52,033 nt of DNA from RDXT01 sp033765305. GTDB taxonomy: Bacteria > Bacteroidota > Bacteroidia > J057. Location of the stretch: NCBI GenBank assembly GCA_033765305.1, contig JANRID010000045.1, positions 1-52,033 of the forward strand. The letters run 5' to 3'. The position numbers and the translations under genes were made by a program. Shown piece after piece: positions 7,571 to 14,903 of this stretch. The first letter of the stretch is position 1. The number at the start of each line of letters is the position of its first letter. The notes under the pieces are model-generated. The model did not search any database, was not told the origin of the DNA, and saw nothing but the letters and a program-made list of their open reading frames with translations.

Positions 7571-9019
7571 ATGAAATCTGCATATTTCACTTGTATCCTG
7601 CTGGCTGCCGGGCTTGCGCTCCAGGCACAGATTCAGACCCCTTCGGTCGTGCAGGAAGATACCTTCAGCCAGTTTTACTATGGCGGCCTGTGGCTGGATA
7701 CCCCGCAGGGATACGGCATGATTACCCGCAAGAGCGGGCTCGGCATCGGCTATGTCCGCTTCGGCCCGGCCTTCTCCGTCATCTCGGAGCGCTACACCGG
7801 GGCCAGCATCAGCGTCGATGATGCATTCCGGGCCGCGGACGGAGGCATCATGATCTCGGGCCACAAAGTCAACCCCGATAATACCCGGATGGTGAGCTTG
7901 ATGAAGCTCGACTCTGCGGGCAGATTCCAGTGGCAGGGCTACAGCAGCCTCGTAGGGACGCTGAATTTCGGGAAAGGCGCTGCACAAGTTGCTCCAGATA
8001 CATTTGTCGCGACTGGACGGCGCCTGGCAATCGGGCTCTACGACGCTGTTACATTGTCCAAGTTCAATGCAACAGGAAATCTGGTATTTGACAGAGAATA
8101 TAAAACTAATGGTCTTGCCCATGGAATAGATGTAGAAACTGCATCAGCGGGAGAATATCTTATCCTTGCACAATTAGCTCCCCCAGATACGACAAGCCCT
8201 TCCATATGGCTAATCCGGACGAGTACAAGCGGTGATTCTCTGGGCAGCACATACCTGGGAAATCATTACGACCAAGGCCATAGCCTGCTGAAAGCAGCTG
8301 ATGGCAATTTTTTCGTGGTTACGACCGAAAACTGGTGGCTGCCAGCCAGCCTGATCAGACAAACTATCCGGATTCACAAGATCACGCCCGGCGGCAGCCT
8401 GATCTGGTCGCAGCGCTATGTGTACCAGGATGACGAAACCCGCTTCACAGGCCTCCGCGCAGTGCGGGGCCGCGCAACCGCAGACGGCGGCTGCGTGGTC
8501 GTGGGCAATATCACCGGCACAGCGGCAGACAGCGCCTACTCGAACCTCTATCTGCTCAAGGTGGCGCCCGATGGCGCCAGGCAGTGGGAGCTGCTGCTCG
8601 GAACGCCCGACGAGGACGAGGCAAGCGATGTGCTGCAGCTCCCCGGCGGAGGCTATCTGGTGAGCGCGACCGCATGGGCCTATCCGGCTCAGGGCACTCC
8701 GGTCCCGTACATGTATGCGGCGCAGCTCTCCGCCGACGGCACCGCCACCCGGATCCGCCAGCCGGACCCTGCGCTTGCGGTGGCCGTGCAGCCCAATCCC
8801 TTCGGCGCCCGGCTGGCGCTGCGCCTGAGCATGGAGCAGCCCGCCCCGGTGCAGGCTGAGCTGCTCGACCTGCAGGGCCGCATCGTCCGGACCATCCGCC
8901 GCCCGGCCGCCTCCGGGCAGCACCTCGAGTTCGACACGGAAAGCCTGCCCGCAGGCGCCTATCTCCTGCGGGTGCATGCCGGCGGCAAGACCTGGAGCAG
9001 CACCGTCGTGCGCCAGTGA
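7571..9019 (+). CDS. Secreted protein with type IX secretion sorting domain
   Basis: A 482-residue exported protein. The signal peptide ends near residue 19 (LALQAQ). The body consists of repeated beta-strand units of the type 'DGG.MISGHK...LMKLDSAGRFQW' and 'DGGCVVVGNITG...LLKVAPDGARQWE', typical of propeller-like secreted proteins. The last ~75 residues (PNPFGARLAL ... LPAGAYLLRVHAGG) are a type A T9SS C-terminal domain, which sends the protein across the outer membrane. No enzymatic motif is visible. The middle of the gene (about 7980-8390) looks less G+C-rich than its two ends. The whole gene sits between two long direct repeats (to 7282 and from 9236). Confidence 0.85.
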   Translation: MKSAYFTCILLAAGLALQAQIQTPSVVQEDTFSQFYYGGLWLDTPQGYGMITRKSGLGIGYVRFGPAFSVISERYTGASISVDDAFRAADGGIMISGHKVNPDNTRMVSLMKLDSAGRFQWQGYSSLVGTLNFGKGAAQVAPDTFVATGRRLAIGLYDAVTLSKFNATGNLVFDREYKTNGLAHGIDVETASAGEYLILAQLAPPDTTSPSIWLIRTSTSGDSLGSTYLGNHYDQGHSLLKAADGNFFVVTTENWWLPASLIRQTIRIHKITPGGSLIWSQRYVYQDDETRFTGLRAVRGRATADGGCVVVGNITGTAADSAYSNLYLLKVAPDGARQWELLLGTPDEDEASDVLQLPGGGYLVSATAWAYPAQGTPVPYMYAAQLSADGTATRIRQPDPALAVAVQPNPFGARLALRLSMEQPAPVQAELLDLQGRIVRTIRRPAASGQHLEFDTESLPAGAYLLRVHAGGKTWSSTVVRQ

Positions 9020-9089
9020 GGAAAGGGCCGGAGCAGCGGCCCCTGCATACTGAACGAAAACTGGCGAGGGCTATCCCCTATCAACAGCA

Positions 9090-9112
9090 CAGGCGGGCCA
9101 CTGGCCCGCCTG
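9090..9112. terminator. Hairpin after the T9SS protein gene
   Basis: CAGGCGGGCCA (9090-9100) and TGGCCCGCCTG (9102-9112) are perfect 11 bp complementary arms, 70 bp after the stop codon. There is no strong U-tract. The flanking AACAGCACAGG and CATGT are shared with the hairpin at 11074-11103, suggesting a genome-wide terminator type. Confidence 0.6.
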
Positions 9113-9160
9113 CATGTGTATCTGCGCTCCCGGCAATCCGGGCTCCATACTCCATACGCA

Positions 9161-9226
9161 CTACTCCATCAGGTACGGGTATTCGCCCATGTACACCTCT
9201 TCGTACAGGGCGCTGGGATTGGGATG
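9161..9226 (-). pseudogene. Possible C-terminal gene remnant
   Basis: Read on the minus strand, this stretch encodes NPSALYEEVYMGEYPYLME followed by TAG. It is protein-like in composition, but no start is present and the A+T-rich repeat begins a few bases upstream (about 9230). It may be the tail of a gene cut off by the repeat. The family is not recognised and the length is too short for certainty. The rest of the gap 9020-9558 holds a hairpin and the second repeat copy only. Confidence 0.3.
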
Positions 9227-9235
9227 TATAGAGTA

Positions 9236-9398
9236 TCAAGTATAAAGTATAAAGTATTGAGTATGTAGTATTAAATAATAGGTATGAAGTATAACTTTAA
9301 AGTTTCATGCATCAAGTATAAAGTATAAAGTGGAAAGTAGGGGGCAGGAAGCAGGAAATAGCAAGTAGAAAATAAGAAGACGGGCAGGTGCTGCGCTG
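9236..9398. repeat. Second copy of the ~160 bp A+T-rich direct repeat
   Basis: This matches about 7119-7282 with scattered substitutions and small indels in the heptamer part, including a shared ATTAAATAATAGGTATGAAG block, an ACTTTAAAGT core and the same GACGGGCAGGTGCTGCGCTG end. The orientation is direct. There is no transposase and no terminal inverted repeat. Confidence 0.9.
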
Positions 9399-9558
9399 CT
9401 GGAAGGGTCACACGTTTTCAGGCAACGTATCGGGGCTGCGCTGCTGCTGCGCGGCCCGGGGCCGCAGGCATGCCTGTTTCAGTCCTGCGGCTGGGTCCTG
9501 AATATTGGATACTTGCTGCTTTTTTAAACTTTCTCTCTGTTTCATCAGTTCTGAAAGT

Positions 9559-10977
9559 ATGAAACCACGCAGCGCAATCCTCTGGTTCCGCAACGACCTT
9601 CGGGTGCACGACCACGAACCCCTCACCCGCGCACTGGCCCGCGCGGAGCAGGTGATTCCAGTCTATTGCGTCGATCCGGGGATGTACGGCAAGACGGCGT
9701 TCGGGTTTCCCAAGACTGGCCCGCACCGGGCCCGATTTCTGCTCGAAAGCCTCGCCGACCTCCGGCTGCGTCTCCGCCAGCTCGGCAGCGAGCTGCTGGT
9801 CCTGCACGGCAAGCCGGAAGCAGTGCTTCCGCCCCTGGTGCAGCGCTTCGGCGCCAGCTGGGTATTTGCCCACCAGGAGGTGACGAGCGAGGAAACCGGC
9901 ACGGAGCGCCGCCTCGAACAGGCCCTGCACGGGCTGCCGGTTTCGCTGGAGCTGTTCTGGGGCCATACGCTCTACCACCTCGCGGATCTGGATACGCCGG
10001 TGCAGTCGCTGCCGGAGATTTTCACCCAGTTCCGCAAGCAGACAGAGCGCTATGTCCGGATCCGGCCCGAATTTCCGGCCCCGGCCCACATTCCGACACC
10101 GGCGCTAGAAGCAACGGAGCTTCCATCGCTGGGGCTGGAGGCCCCGCAGCCGGATCCGCGGGCCGTCATGGCCTTCGCCGGCGGCGAAACCGCGGGCCTG
10201 GCCCGCCTCAAGTCCTACCTGTGGGAGCAGGATCTGCTCAAAACCTATAAAGAAACGCGCAATGGCCTGCTGGGAGCGGATTATTCATCCAAATTCTCCC
10301 CCTGGCTGGCGCTCGGATGCCTGTCTCCCCGGCGGATCCACGCCGAAGTGCAGCGCTATGAGCAGCAGCGCGTCCGAAATGATTCGACCTACTGGCTCAT
10401 ATTCGAGCTGATCTGGCGGGACTATTTCCGGTTCATCGCCAAAAAACATGGGAACAAGCTGTTCCAGAAAGCTGGCATCAAAGATGAAGGGGACCCGGGA
10501 TGGAGGGTTGATTGGAGGGTGTTTGATTCGTGGAGAGAAGGGAGTACCGGGTTTCCCTTCATCGATGCCAACCTGCGCGAGCTGAAGCGCACGGGCTTTA
10601 TGTCCAACCGGGGCCGGCAGAATGCCGCCTCGTTCCTCGTGCATGACCTGGGGATCGACTGGCGCATGGGCGCGGAGTGGTTCGAGTCCCAGCTCATCGA
10701 CTACGATCCGTGCAGCAACTGGGGCAACTGGAATTACGTGGCCGGTGTGGGCAACGATCCCCGCGAGGACCGCTATTTCAACATTGTTTCCCAGGCCAAA
10801 CGCTACGATCCGAAGGGGGAATACATCCGCACCTGGGTGCCTGAACTGGCCCAGGCACCGCTGCCCATGCTCTTCGAGCCGCATCTGGCTTCCCGGCAGC
10901 AGTGGCAGCGCTTCGGCGTGGAGCTGGGCGTGACCTACCCCAATCCGGTGACCGCCCTGCGCGAACGCGCGCATTAA
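9559..10977 (+). CDS. DASH-type cryptochrome/photolyase
   Basis: A 472-residue flavoprotein of the cryptochrome/photolyase family. The N-terminal Rossmann-like antenna domain begins with AILWFRNDLRVHDHEPL. The FAD-binding helical domain contains WLALGCLSPRRIH, a WRDYFRF segment, and GFPFIDANLREL followed by GFMSNRGRQNAASFL. The C-terminal stretch NYVAGVGNDPREDRYFNIVSQAKRY is characteristic of CRY-DASH proteins, which repair cyclobutane dimers in single-stranded DNA and may sense blue light. I chose the Met at 9559 because MKPRSAILWFRNDLR matches family starts. The Met at 9505 would add an unusual Cys/Phe-rich leader. It is probably transcribed alone. Confidence 0.93.
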   Translation: MKPRSAILWFRNDLRVHDHEPLTRALARAEQVIPVYCVDPGMYGKTAFGFPKTGPHRARFLLESLADLRLRLRQLGSELLVLHGKPEAVLPPLVQRFGASWVFAHQEVTSEETGTERRLEQALHGLPVSLELFWGHTLYHLADLDTPVQSLPEIFTQFRKQTERYVRIRPEFPAPAHIPTPALEATELPSLGLEAPQPDPRAVMAFAGGETAGLARLKSYLWEQDLLKTYKETRNGLLGADYSSKFSPWLALGCLSPRRIHAEVQRYEQQRVRNDSTYWLIFELIWRDYFRFIAKKHGNKLFQKAGIKDEGDPGWRVDWRVFDSWREGSTGFPFIDANLRELKRTGFMSNRGRQNAASFLVHDLGIDWRMGAEWFESQLIDYDPCSNWGNWNYVAGVGNDPREDRYFNIVSQAKRYDPKGEYIRTWVPELAQAPLPMLFEPHLASRQQWQRFGVELGVTYPNPVTALRERAH

Positions 10978-11073
10978 CCTGATATTCAGCAGCTTTTACG
11001 TACTGTTCCATTGGCGCCGCGGGCCGCTCCAAGGGGGGCGCCTGCGGCGTATGCATAGGGGCTATACCAAACA

Positions 11074-11103
11074 GCACAGGCCCCCCGCAGCGAGGGCCTG
11101 TGC
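11074..11103. terminator. Bidirectional terminator hairpin between convergent genes
   Basis: GCACAGGCCC (11074-11083) and GGGCCTGTGC (11094-11103) form a perfect 10 bp stem with a 10 nt loop. It lies between the photolyase and the oppositely oriented barrel gene, so it can serve both. Confidence 0.7.
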
Positions 11104-11131
11104 ATGTTGAGGTCGATTGGGAGAGCCGCGG

Positions 11132-11872
11132 TCAGAACGCGATGCCGACTGCGAGGCCGGTGCGGAAGATCGGCACCACGCCGGCAGGGATTCTGAAGCG
11201 GTAGCCGTCGGCGACGGAGCTTTCCTGCACGAGGCGGTCGCCGAGGCCCGGCAGCTGCGCATTCAGCTCGGCGCGGACATCGTCCACATAGCTGTCGATG
11301 TCATCTTCCAGGGGCCCTTCGGCAGACAGATCCAGCCGGAAGCCGCCGACCCCGGCGCCGCCGCCGATGAACCAGTCGATGGAGATGATATCAGCGACAA
11401 TGCCCTGGAAGCCGAGCGAGAGGCCGGCGCCACCGCCGGAGAAGCGGAACTTGCTGCTGATGTCGGAGTTGCCTTCCGTCGGGTCCTGATACACCCCGTC
11501 CACTCCGATATTGTAGTTGAAGTAGCGGAGGAAGGGATCGAGGTGGAAGCCGCGCAGGGCGCCTTTCTGGGAAAAGTACACGCGCAGTTCAGGGGTGACG
11601 GTCAGGCCGCCGAAAGAGCTTTGCTGCACAGCAACATCCCCGCCGTTGGAGAAGTCGATCTGGCCGAAGAGGGCCGAGTCGCTGCTGCTGAAGGGGATGT
11701 AGAAGCCGCCGTTGAGGCCGATGCTGAGCTTGTCGGTGATTTTGCGCTCGTAGCCGACATTCACCTGGCGGGTCAGGAGGCGGAGCGGGGTGATTTTGAT
11801 CACGTTGCTTTGTGCGATGGCGCTGACACTCAGGGCCATCAGCAGGGCGAATCCAAACAGTCGGGTTTTCAT
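11132..11872 (-). CDS. Outer-membrane beta-barrel protein
   Basis: A 246-residue protein with a signal peptide ending at about residue 20 (SAIAQ). The rest alternates short polar turns with amphipathic strands (VNVGYERKITDKLSIGLNGGFYIPF; LTVTPELRVYFSQK; FRFSGGGAGLSLGFQG), the pattern of small eight- to ten-stranded outer-membrane barrels. The central acidic insertion (about residues 185-205, EDDIDSYVDDVRAELNAQ) may be a surface loop. The function is unknown. It is convergent with the photolyase across a hairpin. The next upstream gene on the same strand is the hydroxyacid dehydrogenase 66 bp away. Confidence 0.8.
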   Translation of the reverse strand: MKTRLFGFALLMALSVSAIAQSNVIKITPLRLLTRQVNVGYERKITDKLSIGLNGGFYIPFSSSDSALFGQIDFSNGGDVAVQQSSFGGLTVTPELRVYFSQKGALRGFHLDPFLRYFNYNIGVDGVYQDPTEGNSDISSKFRFSGGGAGLSLGFQGIVADIISIDWFIGGGAGVGGFRLDLSAEGPLEDDIDSYVDDVRAELNAQLPGLGDRLVQESSVADGYRFRIPAGVVPIFRTGLAVGIAF

Positions 11873-11938
11873 TGGAGTTAAACGGTTAGTGTGACAAGGG
11901 GGAAAGAGGTATAGGTAAAACAGGGCTGCGGTCAGGTG

Positions 11939-12871
11939 TTACGAAGGCAGAACGAGGTTTTGGGGGCTTCCGGTTGCGAAGGCGCGGAGATTTTCCGCGG
12001 CGATGCGGATGAGGCGGCTCCGGGACTCGGGGGTAGCCCAGGCGATATGGGGGGTAATGAGGCAATTGGGCGCATGGAGCAGCGGGTGATCGGGCGGCGG
12101 CGGCTCCTGGGACAGCACGTCGAGGGCTGCGCCGGCCAGCCAGCCTTCGCGGAGGGCGCGGGCGAGATCCGCCTCGCGGATCAGCGCGCCGCGGCTGGTA
12201 TTGATCAGGAAGGCGCCGGGCTTCATGCGCCGGAGCAGGCCGGCGTGCACCATTTCGTGCGTCCGGGGCGTCAGGGGGCAATGCAGGGAGATTGCATCGC
12301 TGGTTTCAAAGAGCGTTTCGAGCGGCAGGCCGCTGCTGCGGCCCGACACCTGGACCTGCATGCCGAAGGCGCGGGCGATCTCCGCCACCCGGCTGCCGAT
12401 GCGGCCGGTGCCGGCCAGGCCCAGGACCTTGCCGCTCAGCTCCACGAGGGGCGCCTTGAGGTAAGTCCAGTCGGGCGAGGCGCTCCACTCGCCTGCCTGC
12501 ACGCTGCGCGCGTGCGCGCATACGCGGTTGCTCAGCTCCAGCAGCAGCGCGAAGGTATGCTGCGCCACCGAATCCGTGCCGTAGCCGGCCGCATTGCACA
12601 CGGTGATGCCCTGCGCATGCGCCGCAGCCAGATCCAGGGTGTTGTAGCCCGTCGCCAGGATGCCGATGTAGCGCAGGCGGGGCAGCCGGCCCAATACATC
12701 CGCACCCATCTGCGTTTTATTGATCAGCACCGCATCCGCCTCCCGGCTGCGCGCTTCCGCCTCGTCCGGCGCCGTCCGGTCATAGACCGTCAGGCTGCCG
12801 AGCCCCTCCAGGGGCGACCAGTCCAGGTCGCCAGCCGTGGTGGTGAAGCCGTCCAGGATCACGATGCGCAT
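11939..12871 (-). CDS. D-isomer-specific 2-hydroxyacid dehydrogenase
   Basis: A 310-residue member of the family that includes glycerate, phosphoglycerate and hydroxypyruvate dehydrogenases. The dinucleotide-binding motif GTGRIG is at 154-159. The catalytic triad is R227 (TSRGAL), E256 and H275 (TPHIAW). After the second Rossmann strand the sequence is SGRSS rather than an acidic residue, which hints at NADP preference (inference). It has the length of hydroxypyruvate reductases, with no ACT domain. The substrate is not determinable. It is divergent from the thioredoxin-like gene. Confidence 0.9.
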   Translation of the reverse strand: MRIVILDGFTTTAGDLDWSPLEGLGSLTVYDRTAPDEAEARSREADAVLINKTQMGADVLGRLPRLRYIGILATGYNTLDLAAAHAQGITVCNAAGYGTDSVAQHTFALLLELSNRVCAHARSVQAGEWSASPDWTYLKAPLVELSGKVLGLAGTGRIGSRVAEIARAFGMQVQVSGRSSGLPLETLFETSDAISLHCPLTPRTHEMVHAGLLRRMKPGAFLINTSRGALIREADLARALREGWLAGAALDVLSQEPPPPDHPLLHAPNCLITPHIAWATPESRSRLIRIAAENLRAFATGSPQNLVLPS

Positions 12872-12946
12872 AGCGGGTTCAACGAAGGCCTGCGGCTCAT
12901 GTTAGGGCCGCGTGGCAAGTTACGGAACAAGCGTGCGCGGTTTATG

Positions 12947-12954
12947 TATATTTG
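12947..12954 (+). promoter_or_regulatory. Bacteroidota -7 element for the thioredoxin-like gene
   Basis: TATATTTG lies 48 bp upstream of the start at 13003. It supports 13003 over the earlier in-frame Met at 12952, which would sit inside the promoter. Confidence 0.6.
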
Positions 12955-13002
12955 CGCAGGTGCAACCTTTTTCCCATTCTTCCGAACAAGCCAAACCAAA
13001 CG

Positions 13003-14472
13003 ATGAAGACTATGCACAAGTGGGTGGCGCTTCTGATTCTGGCAGCCTGCACAGCCGGGCAGCCGGCATATGCGCAGCAAGGCTACGATATCGGGGTTAC
13101 GATCCGGTCCTTTCAGGGCCAGGAACTGTACCTCGCCTATTACTTTGGGGACAAGCAGTACCTCAAGGACACCGCCGCCGCCGAAAACGGCGTCTTCCGC
13201 TTCCAGGGCGGGGAAGCCCTGCCCGGCGGGATGTATCTGGTGGTGATGCCGCCGAAAAACAACTACTTCGAGATCGTCATCGGCGAGGATCAGCAGTTTA
13301 CCCTTGAAACCGATACGCTGGACTTTGTCAAGTCCATGAAGGTCAAAGGGTCGGAGGAAAACGACCTCTTCTTCCAGGACCTCCGCTACCTGGCCGCCAA
13401 GCGCGCGGAGATCACGGCCCTCAGCGAGCAGGGCAAATCGCTGGCGCCCGGCTCGCCCGAAGCCGCTGCCAACAAGGAGGCCGCCGGCCGCATCGACCAG
13501 GAGGTGAAAGCCTACCGCAAGGATTTCATTGCCCGGCACCCCAGCCTGTTTTACACCAAAGTGCTCACCAGCATGCAGGAGCCGGAGATCCCGGAGCCGC
13601 CCAAAGACGCCAGCGGCAAGGTCCTCGACTCGCTTTTTCAGTTCAAATACTACCGGGCGCATTATTTCGACCATCTGGACTTCGCCGATGACCGCATGCT
13701 GCGCACGCCCATTATGTACAACAAGGTCAGCACCTATCTGGAGCGCCTCACCCATCCGCATCCGGATTCGCTCTGCAAGGCCATCGACTACATCGCCGCC
13801 AAGTCCCGCGCCAACGACGAGGTGTACCAGTTCTTCGTGTCCAATCTGCTGAACAAGTACGCCAACTCGAAGATCATGGGCCACGACGCGGTGTACGTGT
13901 GCATGGTGGAGCGCTACTACATGAACGGCAAGGCCTGGTGGGCCGACTCGGCGCTGGTCGCCAAGATGACGGAAGAAGCCTACCGCCGCAGCCCTACGCT
14001 GCTGGGCCGCCCCGCGCCGAATTTCCGCGCGCAGGACCCCTCCGGCGCCTACCAGTCCGTCAACGGCGTGCAGGCCGAATACCTGGCGCTCTATTTCTGG
14101 GACTATGACTGCGGCCACTGCAAAACGATTACCCCCAAACTCGCCGAAGCCTTCAGGCAGTACCAGGGCAAAAACGTGAAGCTCATCGCCGTGAGCATCA
14201 ACGGGGATGTGGAAGTGTGGAAGAAGAAGATCGCGGAATACGGCCTCGACCAGCCCCACATCATCAATGTCCAGGACCACGCCCGCCGCTCCGGCTTCGA
14301 CGGGATGTACGACATCCGCAGCACGCCGCGGCTCTTCCTGCTGGACAAGGAGAAAAAAATCATGGCCAAGCAGATCGATCCCGACCAGCTCCAGGAAATC
14401 CTCAATCCGAAGCTGGGCCTGCCGGTGCCGGAGAAAAAGGCCGTCAGCGGGGAGGAAACGGAGGAGGAATAA
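13003..14472 (+). CDS. Exported thioredoxin-like protein with DUF4369/DUF5106-type domains
   Basis: A 489-residue periplasmic protein. The signal peptide ends at PAYAQ (about residue 25). The first ~110 mature residues resemble the small beta domain DUF4369 that precedes many Bacteroidota TlpA-like proteins (QELYLAYYFGDKQYLKDTA ... GMYLVVMPP). A long helical middle follows. A C-terminal thioredoxin fold has the redox pair C370/C373 in YDCGHCK and a cis-proline segment (IRSTPRLFLLD). It probably reduces or isomerises disulfides in the periplasm, for example in cytochrome maturation; the partner is unknown. The C-terminus is very acidic. Hairpins follow the stop. Confidence 0.87.
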   Translation: MKTMHKWVALLILAACTAGQPAYAQQGYDIGVTIRSFQGQELYLAYYFGDKQYLKDTAAAENGVFRFQGGEALPGGMYLVVMPPKNNYFEIVIGEDQQFTLETDTLDFVKSMKVKGSEENDLFFQDLRYLAAKRAEITALSEQGKSLAPGSPEAAANKEAAGRIDQEVKAYRKDFIARHPSLFYTKVLTSMQEPEIPEPPKDASGKVLDSLFQFKYYRAHYFDHLDFADDRMLRTPIMYNKVSTYLERLTHPHPDSLCKAIDYIAAKSRANDEVYQFFVSNLLNKYANSKIMGHDAVYVCMVERYYMNGKAWWADSALVAKMTEEAYRRSPTLLGRPAPNFRAQDPSGAYQSVNGVQAEYLALYFWDYDCGHCKTITPKLAEAFRQYQGKNVKLIAVSINGDVEVWKKKIAEYGLDQPHIINVQDHARRSGFDGMYDIRSTPRLFLLDKEKKIMAKQIDPDQLQEILNPKLGLPVPEKKAVSGEETEEE

Positions 14473-14489
14473 TTCCGGCCGGTTTTTAT

Positions 14490-14536
14490 TACGGAAATGC
14501 CGTATGCGCTGCGGAATGCAGTATGGCATATCCGTA
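14490..14536. repeat. Imperfect palindrome (first of a hairpin cluster)
   Basis: TACGGAAATGCCGTA (14490-14504) and TATGGCATATCCGTA (14522-14536) are complementary except at two positions. It begins 18 bp after the thioredoxin-like gene's stop. Confidence 0.6.
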
Positions 14537-14567
14537 CAAAACTGCGCCCGGGGTCTTTGGATTTGCG

Positions 14568-14613
14568 CAAATCCGTAATGCAGGTTGCCTGAGCGTCCTG
14601 CATTACGGATTTG
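14568..14613. repeat. Perfect 17 bp inverted repeat
   Basis: CAAATCCGTAATGCAGG (14568-14584) and CCTGCATTACGGATTTG (14597-14613) enclose a 12 nt loop. The start CAAATCCG(T/G)AATGC recurs in the hairpin at 28517-28549. A repeat family or strong terminator is likely. The surrounding gap 14473-14903 has no gene, but many ATCCGG/ATCCGT fragments. Confidence 0.8.
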
Positions 14614-14721
14614 AACTAGAATCCGGAAAGGCTTCGGGATAAATCCGTACGGCATGCTGGGCCGGAATGCAGTAATTGCATCCGGAATCCGCTTTTTGAC
14701 CTGGATAGATGTTTTCCTGGG

Positions 14722-14751
14722 CCTTATCCGGATGTCACACACCGGATAAGG
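14722..14751. repeat. Perfect 10 bp inverted repeat
   Basis: CCTTATCCGG (14722-14731) and CCGGATAAGG (14742-14751) with a 10 nt loop. It is the third hairpin in this 430 bp gap. Confidence 0.65.
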
Positions 14752-14829
14752 ATCCAGCATGAGCCTGAAGGCTATCCGGCGTCCCTGCAGCCAGCCAGCG
14801 TATGTCATGTGTGGAGTGTGAAGCCTGAG

Positions 14830-14853
14830 CCATCCCGGAGGGTGGTTTTTTTT
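14830..14853 (+). terminator. Hairpin plus T-tract
   Basis: CCATCC and GGGTGG form a short stem, immediately followed by eight T residues (14846-14853). It looks like a rho-independent terminator reading rightwards. It lies just before the promoter of the next gene, so it would insulate that gene from upstream transcription. Confidence 0.5.
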
Positions 14854-14879
14854 ATGCCTGCCGGATACGGCGCCGGGTG

Positions 14880-14887
14880 TATATTGC
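14880..14887 (+). promoter_or_regulatory. Near-consensus -7 element
   Basis: TATATTGC lies 16 bp before the start at 14904, giving a very short leader. It argues against the earlier in-frame Met at 14877. Confidence 0.45.
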
Positions 14888-14903
14888 GGCGAGATCTTCC
14901 CGT

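Noticed and set aside
7076..9398. Composite transposon made by the two direct repeats
   Set aside because: No transposase, no terminal inverted repeats and no target duplication can be seen, so only a recombination-prone repeat pair is claimed.
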